Below, piece by piece: positions 23,159 to 35,893 of a stretch of 64,000 bases of DNA. The stretch lies in the NCBI GenBank assembly GCA_020152595.1, contig JAIGNY010001849.1, positions 597,501 to 661,500 of the forward strand, written 5' to 3'. The DNA is from Chiridota heheva (lineage: Eukaryota > Echinodermata > Holothuroidea > Apodida > Chiridotidae). Both the position numbers and the translations under genes were made by a program. Positions within the stretch are counted from its first letter, which is position 1. Every line of letters begins with the position of its first letter. Under the pieces are notes generated by a model. It made no database searches and had not been told where the DNA came from. It was given only the letters and a program-made list of their open reading frames with translations.

Positions 23159-24429
23159 TATCACATCTCAGGAATTAAATTGGGCTCACAAACATCACGT
23201 CTAATGGTTAATAGTCTTTCAACTATAGTAATTATAATATAATGATTTAGTGTAGTACATTACTCACGTTCCAGCTAGATCAGGGAGCTGGCTAGAGTAA
23301 GTGGCAAATCATTCAATTCCTTGAGTTAAGACATCAGTTAATGGTGACTAAGCACTGCAACTACTCTTTTCTTATTCCTGATGAATATACTGTAGCTTTT
23401 TTTGTCGTGGCCCTCAGGCGCGACAGGTCTAGTATTGTAAACTCCATGTTCAAACTCTGCCATCTTTTAATTAAGAACTATATTTCAAATTTTATCAAAT
23501 GAAGAGAATATTGACTTCAAATAAAGTGTTATTTATTGGAGGTTGTATTTTAATGGATACTATGCTACAATCAATCTCAGCAACGCTAATTATAGAAATT
23601 TATGACGTTGTTTTATTCGCAAAAGTCATGTAGATTGGCAATGTTGAGAAATGTTGACGAAAACTTCCGGTGCCAATCCTACATTTTAATAGCCAGGTCT
23701 AAAAAGTGATATAAAGAATGGTATTATTTAGACATTTTTACTGTTTCAAAACATAATAGAAAATATTTATTACACTCAAAATTTTTTTGAAGAGTCTCAA
23801 AGAGATAATGAAGGAGAATAATATTATTTGAAATTTAAAATGAACGAGGCTAGTCTCACCGGATGTAGTGAGAAAAACACCTCACTTGGTAACCTAAGGC
23901 ACTACATGCTAAGCAATACTTGCAGTGCTTGTATATGTAGTGGCTATAGAGGATATACGGTCAGAATGTTGACTATACTGGATGCAGTTCTGAAACTTAA
24001 AGAGCTAAGTTAACAGGTTAAGAAATTGTTAGCATCCATCACGTACACACTGTAATCTTGCAACCAGTCAAATTCAGCATGGGTAGAATTTATTTCAGAG
24101 AACCAAGTTGCAGATCTTCTTTATTTATTGTATCAATTCTATTTTATAATGAATAAATTAAAACCTACATAGCTTTGTTCTCTTTCTTTAAGGGTTGTGT
24201 CTAGCTTTCGTTTTTAATGGGGCTTAACCTCCCCCCCCCCCCCCCTCCCATCCTAAAATAACACTAAATGCCGTTTCCAGATTAGGGAGGACAGAGGTGT
24301 AGGAGTTAGGGCCCCAGGAAAGGGGTTCTATTTCCCAGTTGCATAAATGCTTTATTTTGATGAAAATGTAAAATTATTCAAGAAATATTCCTATTGTTTA
24401 AAAAAAAAAAATTATTGGGTACACAAATC
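23159..24429. other. No gene seen
   Basis: Contains a C-homopolymer run near 24231-24248 and an A-run near 24400. The open frame at 23828-24013 has no domain. No repeat family was recognised. Confidence 0.5.
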
Positions 24430-24817
24430 TTGATGACTTCGTGTTTGATGTCACAGAGGCAATTCCATTGTTAATTGGTTTTCTGTATGATTAGAAACAA
24501 TTTTTCAAATGTTATTGATTTAGGGTATATTTGGCAATGTATATAAATACCTAACTTTCATCAATTTATTTCTCTAGCAGGTTTTACTTATAAAAAAGGA
24601 TGATATATTTAAATGAAATACATAAACTTTATGGGAGAATGTCTTGCTGTGAGTCATACTGAGCCCTTTCCTATTCAATTATTGGCATTTTTTGTGAACC
24701 TTGAAATTTGATTATCTCCTGGTAGGAGTAACATATCAACATGATATTTCTATTAAATTGTTTCTACACATTTTCTCTTTCTCGTGAAAAGAGACAGAAA
24801 AATATAGGAATATTCCT
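24430..24817 (+). mobile_element. TTAA-type MITE M1, copy 2 (5' truncated)
   Basis: Matches the interior and right end of M1. Shared text includes AGGGTATATTTGGCAATG and the right terminus AATATTCCT followed by TTAA (24818-24821). The left terminus is missing. Confidence 0.75.
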
Positions 24818-24829
24818 TTAACATAAAAT

Positions 24830-25100
24830 TGAAGGAAATTGCGTAAAATTGTTGGAAATTTTGTTTGATTTTTGCAACACTTCCCTGAGAATTGCTTGAA
24901 TTGACAGCTTGCTTTTCTGAAAATGAAAAATTTTCCTGGAAATTGAAGATTTACCAGAGCTTCAAGCTCTTTGATATCACGAAAATGAAGAAATTTCTAA
25001 AAATTAAAGATTTCCCGAAAATTGACAAAGATTTCCTTAAAATCATAAAAATGTAGCAGAATTTGAATAATTATTTGTTTGTTTTGAGGGGAGGGGGCTA
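24830..25100. repeat. Degenerate GAAATTTCC/AAATTGAAG repeats
   Basis: Loosely repeated words such as GGAAATTG, AAAATTGAAGATTT and ATTTCCCGAAAATTG, followed by a G-rich patch. Resembles blocks at 3570, 58390 and 60330. Confidence 0.45.
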
Positions 25101-25365
25101 TGATTTTTTAGGGGGAGAAGTCCCGCCCCCCTTAAGACACGCCACTGCTTTCTTTATTGCTATTTATAAAATAAAAAAATGCTGCAACAGCCTTTTCTTA
25201 AAGGGTGTTCTTGTAGAGAGATAAATGCAACAGCTGCTACTGTGTATTCCTACAAAATATACAGTATTACAATCAATGTGGATAATGTAACAAAACCCAA
25301 TAATGCTGACAAAGTTTTGGCTATTTGATTGCTGTTTACAGTACATGTTCAAGTCTTGCAAATTT

Positions 25366-25880
25366 GCCATGTATGACTTGGTACACTTGTGTATCATGTA
25401 TGACTTGGTACACTTGTGTATCATGTATGACTTGGTACACTTGTGTATCATGTATGACTTGGTACACTTGTGTATCATGTATGACTTGGTACACTTGTGT
25501 ATCATGTATGACTTGGTACACTTGTGTATCATGTATGACTTGGTACACTTGTGTATCATGTATGACTTGGTACACTTGTGTATCATGTATGACTTGGTAC
25601 ACGTGTGTATCATGTATGACTTAGTACACTTGTGTATCATGTATGACTTGGTACATTTGTGTATCATGTATGACTTGGTACACTTGTGTATCATGTATGA
25701 CTTGCTACACTTGTGTATCATGTATGACTTGCTACACTTGTGTATCATGCATGACTTGCTACACTTGTGTATCATGTATGACTTGCTACACACGTGTATC
25801 ATGTATGACTTGCTACACTTGTGTATCATGTATGACTTGCTACACACGTGTATCATGTATGACTTGTTACACTTGTGTAT
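25366..25880. repeat. 27-bp minisatellite
   Basis: Nineteen head-to-tail units beginning ATGTATGACTTGGTACACTT and continuing GTGTATC. The left units are almost identical; from about 25700 a GGTACA to GCTACA variant dominates. The period is nine codons, so five of six frames stay open for hundreds of bases (up to 230 codons). These are not credible proteins. Confidence 0.95.
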
Positions 25881-26317
25881 GTTCTTATGTCAAGCAGGGC
25901 TGTAATTCCTGACAAGACAGGGGCACTATTTCCACTTTACAGCAGAATTCAAAAAAAGAATTATTTTGTGAAAAACACTGTCCCTAGTACTTTGTAGAGC
26001 AAGAATAATGCTCCATGTGACCCCCAACCCCTCCTTCCCCCACATAATGAAAAAGAGATACAGCCCAGGTATCAAGTGATTGCTTTGCAAATCTTCTGTT
26101 TATTTTAAGAGCAAACTCTGAAAAACCAGAACCAAAATAGTTTGTGGTTCTGATGCTTTTTTTTTCATATGCTGATTGATTTGCAAGTTTTGTATTACCT
26201 GTCATGCCATTGCCTATCAACACACTAGCTACAGTAACAATCACAATTATACCAAATATGAAATAAAACAATGTGATTGTTAAAATATAAGCAATTCAAG
26301 ATTTTCACATTAAGCCC

Positions 26318-26318
<1 letters not shown>

Positions 26319-26383
<65 letters not shown>

Positions 26384-27165
26384 ATACTAATAATAATAAT
26401 AATAATAATAATAATACATAAATTTATATAGTGCTAATTTTGTAAAAACATTCAAAAGTGCTTTACATACAAGCAAATTAGATACGAAAACAAAAATATA
26501 GAAATGACAACATAAATACAAATACAATGGATCAAGCTGCACATTAGATGAATGTCATTTTAAACAAAAAAAGTTTGAAGTTTAGTTTCAAAGGAGGTCA
26601 GGGATACATTATCAATACATTTGAGTTCAGTTGGGAGTGAATTCTACAACCAAGGACCTTTATAAGCAAAGGCTGTTTCGCCATTTGAGAGTTTTATGCT
26701 TAATACTGGGAACAAATAGGGACTTGAAACAAAAATCATAGCAGGATGGTTTTTCAACTACCATTTCACATAAATAATTGAAAGCAAGGCCTTTAATGCA
26801 CGTGAAAACAATTCAAAAAATAATTCTATGGTTTTGACTGGTAACCAGTGAAGGGACTTCAAACAGCATAAATGTGACAAAATGTTGGTAGTATGTAAAT
26901 CAACCAAGCACCATTAAGTATTCTTTGAATTCTGTAAAGTTGATAATCAGGTAGGCCAACAAGAATTACAATAATCAATGTGACTTATAACAAAACATTA
27001 ATAAGGGTTTTCATGAAATCTTCATCTAAATATTTGGCAATCTGACTAATGTTATAAAGACCATGATAAGCTTTGGAACAAACTTTCCCAATATGAATAT
27101 TCATAGACATGTGATTGTCCAAGTAAACATCCAAATTTTTTCTAACACTTTTTAACAAATCATGA
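26319..27165 (-). mobile_element. L2-like LINE 3' fragment with TAA/TAG tail
   Basis: The minus-strand LINE ends in a long ATT/AGT trinucleotide tail (26319-26416). The remaining coding DNA gives KSVRKNLDVYLDNHMSMNIH, KAYHGLYNISQIAKYLDED, and degraded HWLPV-like text near 26840. It lies between two parts of one tandem unit, so it inserted into copy B. It is 5'-truncated and non-functional. Confidence 0.8.
26985..27165 (-). pseudogene. LINE reverse transcriptase fragment
   Basis: A short remnant of the RT thumb region on the minus strand, containing VRKNLDVYLDNHMSMNIH followed by SKAYHGLYNISQIAKYLD. This is the region just after the catalytic palm in L2-like elements, where an RNLGVxLD motif is normal. 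The apparent start methionine lies in the flanking tandem unit, not in the LINE. Downstream frames are interrupted. Confidence 0.75.
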
Positions 27166-27792
27166 ATTTCAATATTTTCGTACCATGAACATGTACACAC
27201 TAGCTAACATCATAATTATACCAAATATGAAACAAAACAGACATGCAGTTATTACAATATGAGCATTTCAAGATTTTTACATTAAGTCCCGCCTACTCAT
27301 TAATATGCATGATGTTGCCACCAAAAACAATAGGGCACATCAGCAGACAATGGGATATCTGTGTACCACATATGGACTGAATCCCATGTACAGTATTGTT
27401 CTTAAAATACTGTGTTTACAAGCTCTTTTTAACAAAATCATCTTAAGACCCGCCCATTATTAAACATATTAATGAAATCCAACATTTTGGTACCATGAAC
27501 ATGTACACACTAGCTAACAACATAATTGTACTAAATTTGAAACAATCAGTCATGTGGTTGTTAAAATATGAGCATTCTATGATTTTATCATTAAGCCCCG
27601 CCTACTCATTAATATGCATGATCTCGCCACCAAAAACAACATGGCACATTTGTGGACCATGGGCTAACTGAATCCCATATATCATTCTTAAGATACTGTG
27701 TTTACAAGCTCTTTTCAGCAAAATCACATTAAGCCCTGCCCACTATGCATGTTAATGAAATCTTTTACAATATAAACATGTACACACTAGTA

Positions 27793-28372
27793 GAGCTGTG
27801 ACCGTTTAGCGTGTACTCGCTACACGCTCGCAAATCTTGTAAACGTTTACTAAATACTTCATTGCGAGTAATCGTTTTTCATACATTATAGGCCTAGTGT
27901 CTTGCTGTTGAAAATCAATACTCATGATTCAAATCACACACACATTCGGCTGACAAAATTCCAATCAATGATTTTTTACAACTGTAAACCCGATTAGCAT
28001 AATCTTTTTTACATATGCGAATCACAAATCGCGGTAATCACCAATGAATGGGGATATTATGCACTTTAATTTCACGAAAACTGAGTAATCTAACTTGTAA
28101 AATGCACCGCGAATGTGCAGCAGTAAACAGTGAAACTAACAATAGGCCTAACGTTAGGCCATAAGGCTTTAAATCCCACGCAATCAAGGCCCGTTTCATC
28201 GACCAACAAACACCTGAATCGTGACAATCAGTACATTTACATGTAAATATTACCTAATGAGTCAAATAAATTTTGCAAGAAAGAAAAAATATTGCATAAT
28301 AAATAAACAGAAAAAGGTTTTAACAAAGCTGAAATTCTGCATGCTTCGCAAAGAAGCGGCCATTTTTCGAGA
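27793..28372 (-). repeat. Dispersed repeat R1, copy 3
   Basis: Reverse complement of copies 1 and 2, from TAGAGCTGTGACCG at the left to GCGGCCATT at the right. It lies in the tandem array of copy B. CACACTAG occurs immediately left (27785-27792) and again at 28790-28797, after a further ~360 bp of unassigned sequence and a duplicated ~60-bp piece of host unit. Confidence 0.75.
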
Positions 28373-28733
28373 GGACTAATATTTCAGAACTTCCTGGTGG
28401 TGGTGGCGTAGTTTTGAAATGTTTTGCGAGGTATATCATAGGCCTCAGTATGTAAGATTTTCACAGAACTTTGAAAGCCGAGCGAATAGGACAAACAAGT
28501 TCTGCGATGTTGAGTTTAAATGACATTGAAAGAAAGTTATCTGTTCTATCTAAACTGAATTTCCATGCATATTTTCCATAAAAATGATGATTTGTACTGT
28601 AGAAGTAAACTTTTTGAATTTGAAAGCATAACTCAGCGTCTATTTGGGCAATGCAGCCAGTACTTTTGCCATACTAGTTCGCGATTTTTATTCTGTAGTT
28701 TTGGATCAATTTTCGTGTATTTTTGAAAAATCA
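28373..28733. other. Unassigned sequence between R1 copy 3 and the tandem unit
   Basis: No match to other parts of the window was recognised. It may be the remainder of a longer R1 element or a separate insertion. Confidence 0.4.
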
Positions 28734-29090
28734 CTAAAGCCGTGCCCACTATGCTTTTTTAATGAAATCTTTTACAATATAAACAGCTCTACACACTAGC
28801 TAACATCATAAGTATACCAGATATGAAACAAAACATACATGCAGTTGTTAAAATATTAACATTTCCAGATTTTAACATTAGCCCACCTACTCATTAATAT
28901 GCATAACATCACCATCAAAAACAATAGGGCACATCTAAGGACCATGGGCTATCTGTGTGCCCCAAATGACATTAATCCGGTGTATCGTTCTTGAGATATC
29001 GTATTTACGAGCTTGGCGTCACACACACACATACATACCACATGCCATCATGACTGCATAAGTTCCTGATGCTATCGCATTGGAACCAAA

Positions 29091-29705
29091 GAGTGTTTAA
29101 ATCAAACTCTCATCATTTTTGGAAAAAACAATTTTATATGTATGCTTATTATTCATAATTGTTCTGATTCTTAGCTGATACTTAAAAATATGATTTTGTT
29201 ATATAATTTAATTTTTTATTTTTATCTTCTTGCTTTTTCAGTTTTTATGAAGTTGTATTGGATGTTTTTTCAGTGGTTTGGCTTCTTAACCTGTTACTCT
29301 AAACAGTTTTATGATTATAACTCCCATGTAAAGAAAACAGTTAATGATATTGTACTGTAGATCAAGCAAATGTAGAGTAGCCTCATGAGAACTAGCAACA
29401 CTTCCAACCACTTATAAGGCCCTTAAGAGGGAAATAATCTGTGAAATGAGCAGCATGTACAGATGTACATTCAGTTAATGTACATAGTGACAGCTGTACT
29501 CTGGAATGAAGATCACAAATAACTGCCATATCTCATTTACACAATTATTGATGCTGTTTTAATGCCAATATAAATGTGTTGGACAGTCAGCTGTGCAAAG
29601 ATATATACACAAAGTATAATTGGGAACAGTCAATGGTATCTTTAAATGTTTTGGGTATCTCAAAAGACTGGTGACATCAGCATACACAATTAGCTAGATT
29701 ATTAC
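29091..29705. other. No gene seen
   Basis: AT-rich sequence without recognisable features. Confidence 0.5.
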
Positions 29706-30213
29706 TGTACAACATCAATTGGAAATCAGTACAAGATCTAGTGAAGATCAGTACAACATCTATTGGAGATCAGAACAACATCTATAGGAGACCAGTACAA
29801 CATCTATTCAGTACAGATCAGATACAACTGCATCTATTGAGATCAGTACAACATCTATTGGAGATCAGTACAACATCTATTGGAGATCAGTACAACTATT
29901 GGAGATCAGTACAACATCTATTGGAGATCAGTACAACATCTATTGGAGATCAGTACAACATCTATTAGAGATCAGTACAACATTTATTGGAGATCAGTAC
30001 AACATCTATTGGAGATCAGTACAACATCTATTGGAGATCAGTAAATCTATTGGAGATCCCTACAACATCTATTGGAGATCAGTACAACATCTATTGGAGA
30101 TCAGTACAACATCTATTAGAGATCAGTACAACATCTATTGGATATCAGTACTGCATCTATTGGAGATCAGTACAACATCTATTAGAGATCAGTACAACAT
30201 CTATTAAAGATCA
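29706..30213. repeat. 22-bp minisatellite
   Basis: About 22 units of GATCAGTACAACATCTATTG plus GA. Several units are shortened (for example near 29890 and 30045). Open frames of repeated ISTTSIGDQYNIY-like peptides come from the array. Confidence 0.93.
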
Positions 30214-30904
30214 GGAAAACAGCAGCAAGTCCCAGTCAAGAACAGAACATCTCATTTAACTTTTTTATACTTTTCAGACCTTATTAAACAAGCAAACTCA
30301 TCACGTAATTCTTAATTGCATGCTAAACAAAAGACTCTAACCAACAGTTGAAAAAATATCCAAATGAAGTCATTTCCAAATGAAGTCATATGTTAGTCTT
30401 TGATGGCGGTACAAAACTGTTTTTCACATGAAAACAGTAGTTCTCCTTGTTTGCTCTTCTCCTTGATGATGTTGCAGTATCAAAAAGCAAATATTTTAAT
30501 CAAAGGCATACCAGTGTTCACATTAGTGAGGAGGAAAGAGGGATTCCCCCTATTGTATTGGAATTCTCCCTTGAAAAAAATACAAAAATTACAAAGGAAG
30601 GAATTTGCTATTAGGACATGACATTTATACCTTGGCACAGATTAGTTGCTCAAACCAATAATTTCTCCTCAAATTTTAATTCCTAGTGTGAACAGTAGGG
30701 CTTACTATTTCATTCCATGATATGAGAGAAATGGAAATTAAGAGGAAAAGAAGGACAAAACTTTCTTTTCATACTCTGGGAGGGGGACCAAGTACATCAC
30801 TTGAAACTTATCCTATGAATTTTATCTATCAAAAAGCTGTTGCTTTTCAAACTCAAATATTGAGAACGATTCATTGCACACTCTTCTCAACAGAAAAAAA
30901 ATTT
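30214..30904. other. No gene seen
   Basis: Short frames at 30400-30621 and 30722-31000 have no domain. No repeat was recognised. Confidence 0.5.
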
Positions 30905-31830
30905 CTTGTAAATGTATATATAGTGGTTGTAGAGCTGCAGCAAAAAACGGTTGTAGGGCTCACTGATACAGTGGTTTTTCAAACTCAAATAGTGGTTTAG
31001 AGCTGCAACAATTACAGTAAATGTAAATACACGGTTGTAGGGCTGCAGCACCCAATGTACTGTAAATGTATATATAGTGGTTGTAGGGCTACAGCACCCA
31101 ATGCACTGCAAATGAATATACAAGGGCTCAATGTAATATAAATGTATATACAGTGGTTTTCAAATGTACTGTAAATGTATATACAGTGCTTGTAAGGCTG
31201 CAGCACCCAATGTACTGTAAATGTATATACAGTGGTTGTGGACTGCAGCACCCAATGTACTGTAAATGTATATACAGTGGTTGTAGGGCTGCAGCACCTA
31301 ATGTACTGTAAATGTATATACAGTGGTTGTAAAGGCTGCAGCACCTAATGTACTGTAAATGTATATACAGTGGTTGTAGAGCTGCAGCATCTAATGTACT
31401 GTAAATGTACATACAGTGGTTGTAGGGCTGCAGCATCTAATGTACTGTAAATGTACATACAGTGGTTGTAGGGCTGCAGCATCTAATGTACTGTAAATGT
31501 ATATACAGTGGTTGTAGGGCTGCAGCACCTAATGTACTGTAAATGGATATACAGTGGTTGTAGGGCTGCAGCACCTAATGTACTGTAAATGTATATGCAG
31601 TGATTGTAGAGCTGCAGCACCTAATGTACTGTAAATGTATATACAGTGGTTGTAAAGCTGCAGCACTCAATGTACTTTAAATGTATATGCATTGGTTGTA
31701 GGGCTACAGCATCTAATGTACTATAAATGTATATACAGTGCTTGTAGGGCTGCAGCACCCAATGTACTGTAAATGTATATACAGTGGTTGTAGGACTTCA
31801 GCACCTAATGTACTTTAAATGTATATAGGA
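30905..31830. repeat. 46-bp minisatellite
   Basis: About 17 good units from 31013, preceded by degenerate ones. Each contains TGTACTGTAAATGTATATAC, AGTGGTTGTAGGGCTGCAGC and ACCTAA. Units vary in the last six bases and by small indels. Confidence 0.93.
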
Positions 31831-32482
31831 AAGAGCAAATACTTATCAATTTTCTCCAGAGCTGTTGAAGTGAAAGATACAGTACTGTACTTACCCTTGC
31901 AACAAACAGAATGCTCAAAAGAATGACAAACATGGACATCACTCCATTTCTGAAGGGGAAAAAACACAGGTATAAAATATAGTATACATGTAATGGAGGT
32001 AGAGAATAGGTGCATATAATGTACATAACATTAAAAATGTGGTCTTGATCCTATCTGTGACAAATGGTAATGCACCCTCCCCACCTGGGCCCTCCTAATT
32101 CTCAGTGGGTCTGATTTCTTGGTTCCATGACACTGCTCAAAAGCCTACTCTATCATTATCATTAACAATAGCAGCATAATATTATATATACCTTACCGCA
32201 CATACAGGTTTGGCAAACATCACACTGTATGTAGGTACAGTATGCAGTTTAATCTATGCAAATGATAAGGGGGGCAATGTACTGACTTGCAGTACTTGGC
32301 TAAGAGATTAAGTTAAATACACTCACTGTTTAATTTGGTACTTGTCAAAATCTTACGTATTGTTATCAGGTCAGTTTAAAGAAGTTCAGAGAGGCGCAGC
32401 AATTTATGATTTATAATACAGCTTTCATGAATTTTTAAATCTATAATGAATGCACATTTTCATGTTAATTTGTAGTGTATAC
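31831..32482. other. No gene seen
   Basis: No domain or repeat family was recognised. Short frames on the minus strand (31805-32026) partly overlap the array. Confidence 0.5.
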
Positions 32483-32491
32483 AGGTACTGT

Positions 32492-32743
32492 GGAAAGTAC
32501 AATAGACCAGTGGTTAAAGTGTCGATCTCGTACTCAAAAGGTTCTCAATCAAATCTCACCCAGGGCGCTGTGCTGTATCCTTGAGCAAGATACTTTCTCC
32601 AATTTGCTTCAGTTGACCTATGATGGACTGGTGTCCCATCCAGGGGGAGACGAGTACTCTCATCCACTTAGCACCATGGAAACCAGGTATAAGCACCGGC
32701 TCTATGAGCCCCCGAAGCTTGATGGGATTTAAGTAACTTAACT
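32492..32743 (+). mobile_element. tRNA-derived SINE, second family
   Basis: The head has CAGTGGTTAAAGTG (box A-like) and GGTTCTCAATCAAATCT (box B-like). The body has the CCTTGAGCAAGATACTTT phrase common to several animal tRNA-SINEs, and CCATGGAAACCAGGTATAAG. A perfect 9-bp TSD AGGTACTGT flanks it (32483-32491 and 32744-32752). It is unrelated to SINE family 1 apart from the promoter. Confidence 0.88.
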
Positions 32744-32752
32744 AGGTACTGT

Positions 32753-34668
32753 ACACCTGTTTATTTTCCTCTGTAACTCATCAATATAATCAATCGCTAC
32801 CACATTTGATTTTTACAAACACTGTAGGATGACCTACAAAATTAAAAGGAATTGTGATTTTGTTGTCAACTTTCTGTGTATTTTTGAGATAAACATTCCT
32901 AAGAAGCATCACATTATAATACTAGTAACTTCAGTATCAAACTGCATGCAAAGATCCTGGCAATCATATGGAAAGAAGTGTGAAGAAATATTCTTTTTTA
33001 AAAGTTATATATTTTGTATGGTGGTTTTCTGTATCTTAGCATGATTTTGTGACTTTTTACTTTAACTCCCCCCCCCCCCCCTCCCACACACACACACACT
33101 TGTGGTACAGCAGGCAAATCTTGCTTGCACTGGGTGTATTCAGGGGCATACCAAGACTGAGTCTAGTGAGGTATGAATGAGAACTACTATAAGTTTTGAA
33201 AAATATTTTAATAAAAATGAATATTTTCAATAAAATAATGTATACTAACAATTAAGTGTATGAGGGAATGACATCACTCTATAGTCAAATTTCAATTTTA
33301 AGCTTATGCCAACTTACAAATTCTCTTGAACAGAACATAACACAACATCAGTTGGTTCACAGTTCTGCTCGACTTCTTACAGTATCATGCAAGGTATAAA
33401 TGTCTGACCACTACATACCTCAACTTAAAAGATGAATTTCAAAGGAGACAATAAGTCTGACACAATCCTTATTTCATATGATAGAGGATTCAAATCTACA
33501 CCATTAACTACCACAAACAGCAAGTCAAAATCTTATTCCTAACTCGAGTAATTCATAATTAAAGTCAACACAAGACTGCCATTTTGTTCCATTCTGTATT
33601 GACACATGGGAGGCTGCCATTTTGTTCCATTCTGTATTGAAATCTTGAAACAAAAGAATTATAATGTATTTTTTCAGAAATTTACTTAAGTTTTTATTCC
33701 AAAATGATGTGATACAACAATTTAACAGTATGCTTTGATAATTTCATGTGTACACAAAAATGTCCTTGTCCCTTACAAAAAGAAAAATTTTCATAAGCTA
33801 GAAAGCTTGAGATATATTATAAAGAAATACAGCAAGGCATTCCAACATCCAACCGAGTTGATGACAACATAATCTGCATGTTTGAAAATCAAAATGGCGG
33901 CTCCAATAGAAGTAGCATTAAAGATTTTAATAATTACAAAAAAAGTGTTTGATTGCTTCAAGAGATATGAAACTTGGTCAGAAGATTTGTAATTTGTAAT
34001 TCTATCATGTATGACAGAAGGATAATGTTAAACAACTTTATGTTTCCTTTAAATAGAGCATAGCGCATACGTACCTTGTGCAGGCTATACTGCTAAAATG
34101 TGTACCCGTACAACTAAAGCTCAGGACATCTTTTGACTCATTCTTGATCATATGATGAGTTGAAATCAAGAAAGGAGTAACGTAAGATGAATATTCATCC
34201 ATATTGGAACGTGTGACATCAAATGAAAGACAACACAATTTGATATGAAAAAGAAACTAAATGTTCGTCAAATTATCGCTTTCACATAATGTTGGTCACT
34301 TTTCACATTGTGATGTCAGATGATCCAAAGAAATAGTGAATTGGTCCAATCAAGGGTGACGTCTTTCCTTTAGATCACATACTGTATTAAACCAAGCCAG
34401 GGGCAAACTTGATATACAAGATTAATTCCTCCCTGCAAAAAAAGGAAACAAATAATATCATTAGTTTTTATACAATTTTAAATTTAAAGAGGAAGTATGT
34501 TAAAACTGAAGTGCATTGAGAGTGTGGCTTACTGTATATCAATCAACCTATCACTTGATAAGTGGTTGATGCATGTGAGTTATCAAAGGAGATGTGTGTA
34601 TATATAGTATTGTCGTTTTTGCAGCTGGTTCTTAAATTGTATCAGATATACAGCATTTTGATGAACAT
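32753..34668. other. No gene seen; simple repeats
   Basis: A C-run followed by (CA)n lies at 33066-33100. A 36-bp phrase containing GCCATTTTGTTCCATTCTGT is repeated twice near 33578-33642. No coding domain was found. Confidence 0.55.
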
Positions 34669-35660
34669 AACCAGAACCAAAAGATTTTGCTTTTTTTTCA
34701 TGCTGATTAATTTTGTATTAATTGTTATGTCATTGCATATCATAAAATATTTGACATGACATGAATTGTTCTTGAGATATCGTGTTTACAAGCTCTTTTC
34801 AGTTAAATCATATTAAGCCCCGCCCACTGTGCATATTTATAAAATTCAATGTTTTTGTTTTTATATAAAAATAAACACGTACAAACTAGCTAACATCATA
34901 ATTCTACAAAATGTGAAACAAAACAGACATGTGATTGTTAAAACATGAGCATTTAAAGATTTTTACATTAAACCCCACCTACTCATTAATATGCATGACA
35001 TCACCACCAAAAACAATAGGGCACATCTACAGACTGGGTTACCTGTGTACAGCACATAACGTGAATCCAGTTATCCTTTTTGAGATATATCATGTTTACA
35101 AGGTCTTTTTAGCAAAGCCTTATTAAGCCCTGCCTACTATGCATATTAATGAAATTCAATGGTTTTATACAATGAACACACAACACACTAGCTAACAACA
35201 TAACTATACTAAATATGAAACAAATCAGACAAGTGATTGTTAAATTATAATTATTTCAAGATTTCCACATTAAGCCCCACCTACTCTTTAATATGCAAGA
35301 CACCACCACCAAAAAAAATAGGGCACTTTTACAGATCATGATGGGTTATCTGTGTACCAAAACTGATATGAATCGAGTTTACCGTTCATGAGATACCGTG
35401 CTTACAAGCTCTTTTCAACAAAATCATGTTAAGCTCCGCCCACTATGCATATTAATGAAATTCAACATTTTTGTACCATGAACATGTAATGTACATACTA
35501 GCTAACAACATAACTACTCCAGATATGATACACAGCACACATGCAGTTATAAAAATATGAGCATTTCAAGATATTTACATTAAACCCCACCCACTCATTA
35601 ATATGCATGACATAAACACCAAAAACAATAGGGCACATTTACGGACCATGGGCTATCTGC

Positions 35661-35893
35661 AGATCCCCAACTTTGCAGTTTTACAGGGGTGGCCCACCCT
35701 GCCCCTCCGTGGGCATGCCCCGCCCCTCCTAGGTTTGCCCCACTGCCTGGGGGTCGGCCCCGCCCTCTGGGGGTCCGCCCTGCCTCTTAGAAAAATGTGT
35801 ACATTTTTTGTATTTTTTTATATAGACTTAATTGTTGTTTTTTTTAATTCTCAAACTTAATTAACCTCATAAATGAAATACATGTACAGTACC
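35661..35893. other. C-rich unassigned insert left of the piggyBac-like element
   Basis: The stretch 35690-35790 is strikingly GC-rich, with repeated CCCCGCCC and CTGGGGGTC words in an AT-rich setting. The origin is unknown. An open frame across it (35603-35860) is not credible because it starts in the tandem unit. Confidence 0.5.

Larger units (their letters stand above)
26126..29090 (+). mobile_element. TIR-bounded element with ~300-bp tandem units, copy B
   Basis: The left end is ACCAGAACCAAAATAGTTTG with GGTTCTGATGC; the right end is GATGCTATCGCATTGGAACC. Unit starts are seen near 26312, 27446, 27732 and 28735. The CACACATACAT tract before the right end matches copy A. Two later insertions lie inside: a LINE (26319-27165) and R1 copy 3 (from 27793). 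No transposase is visible. Confidence 0.75.

Noticed and set aside
25164-25905. Long open frames (200 and 230 codons) on both strands
   Set aside because: Entirely produced by the 27-bp minisatellite whose period is nine codons; opposite-strand frames are equally open.
35603-35860. 85-codon plus-strand frame rich in Pro and Gly
   Set aside because: Begins in the tandem unit and crosses an insertion junction into a C-rich patch; no domain.
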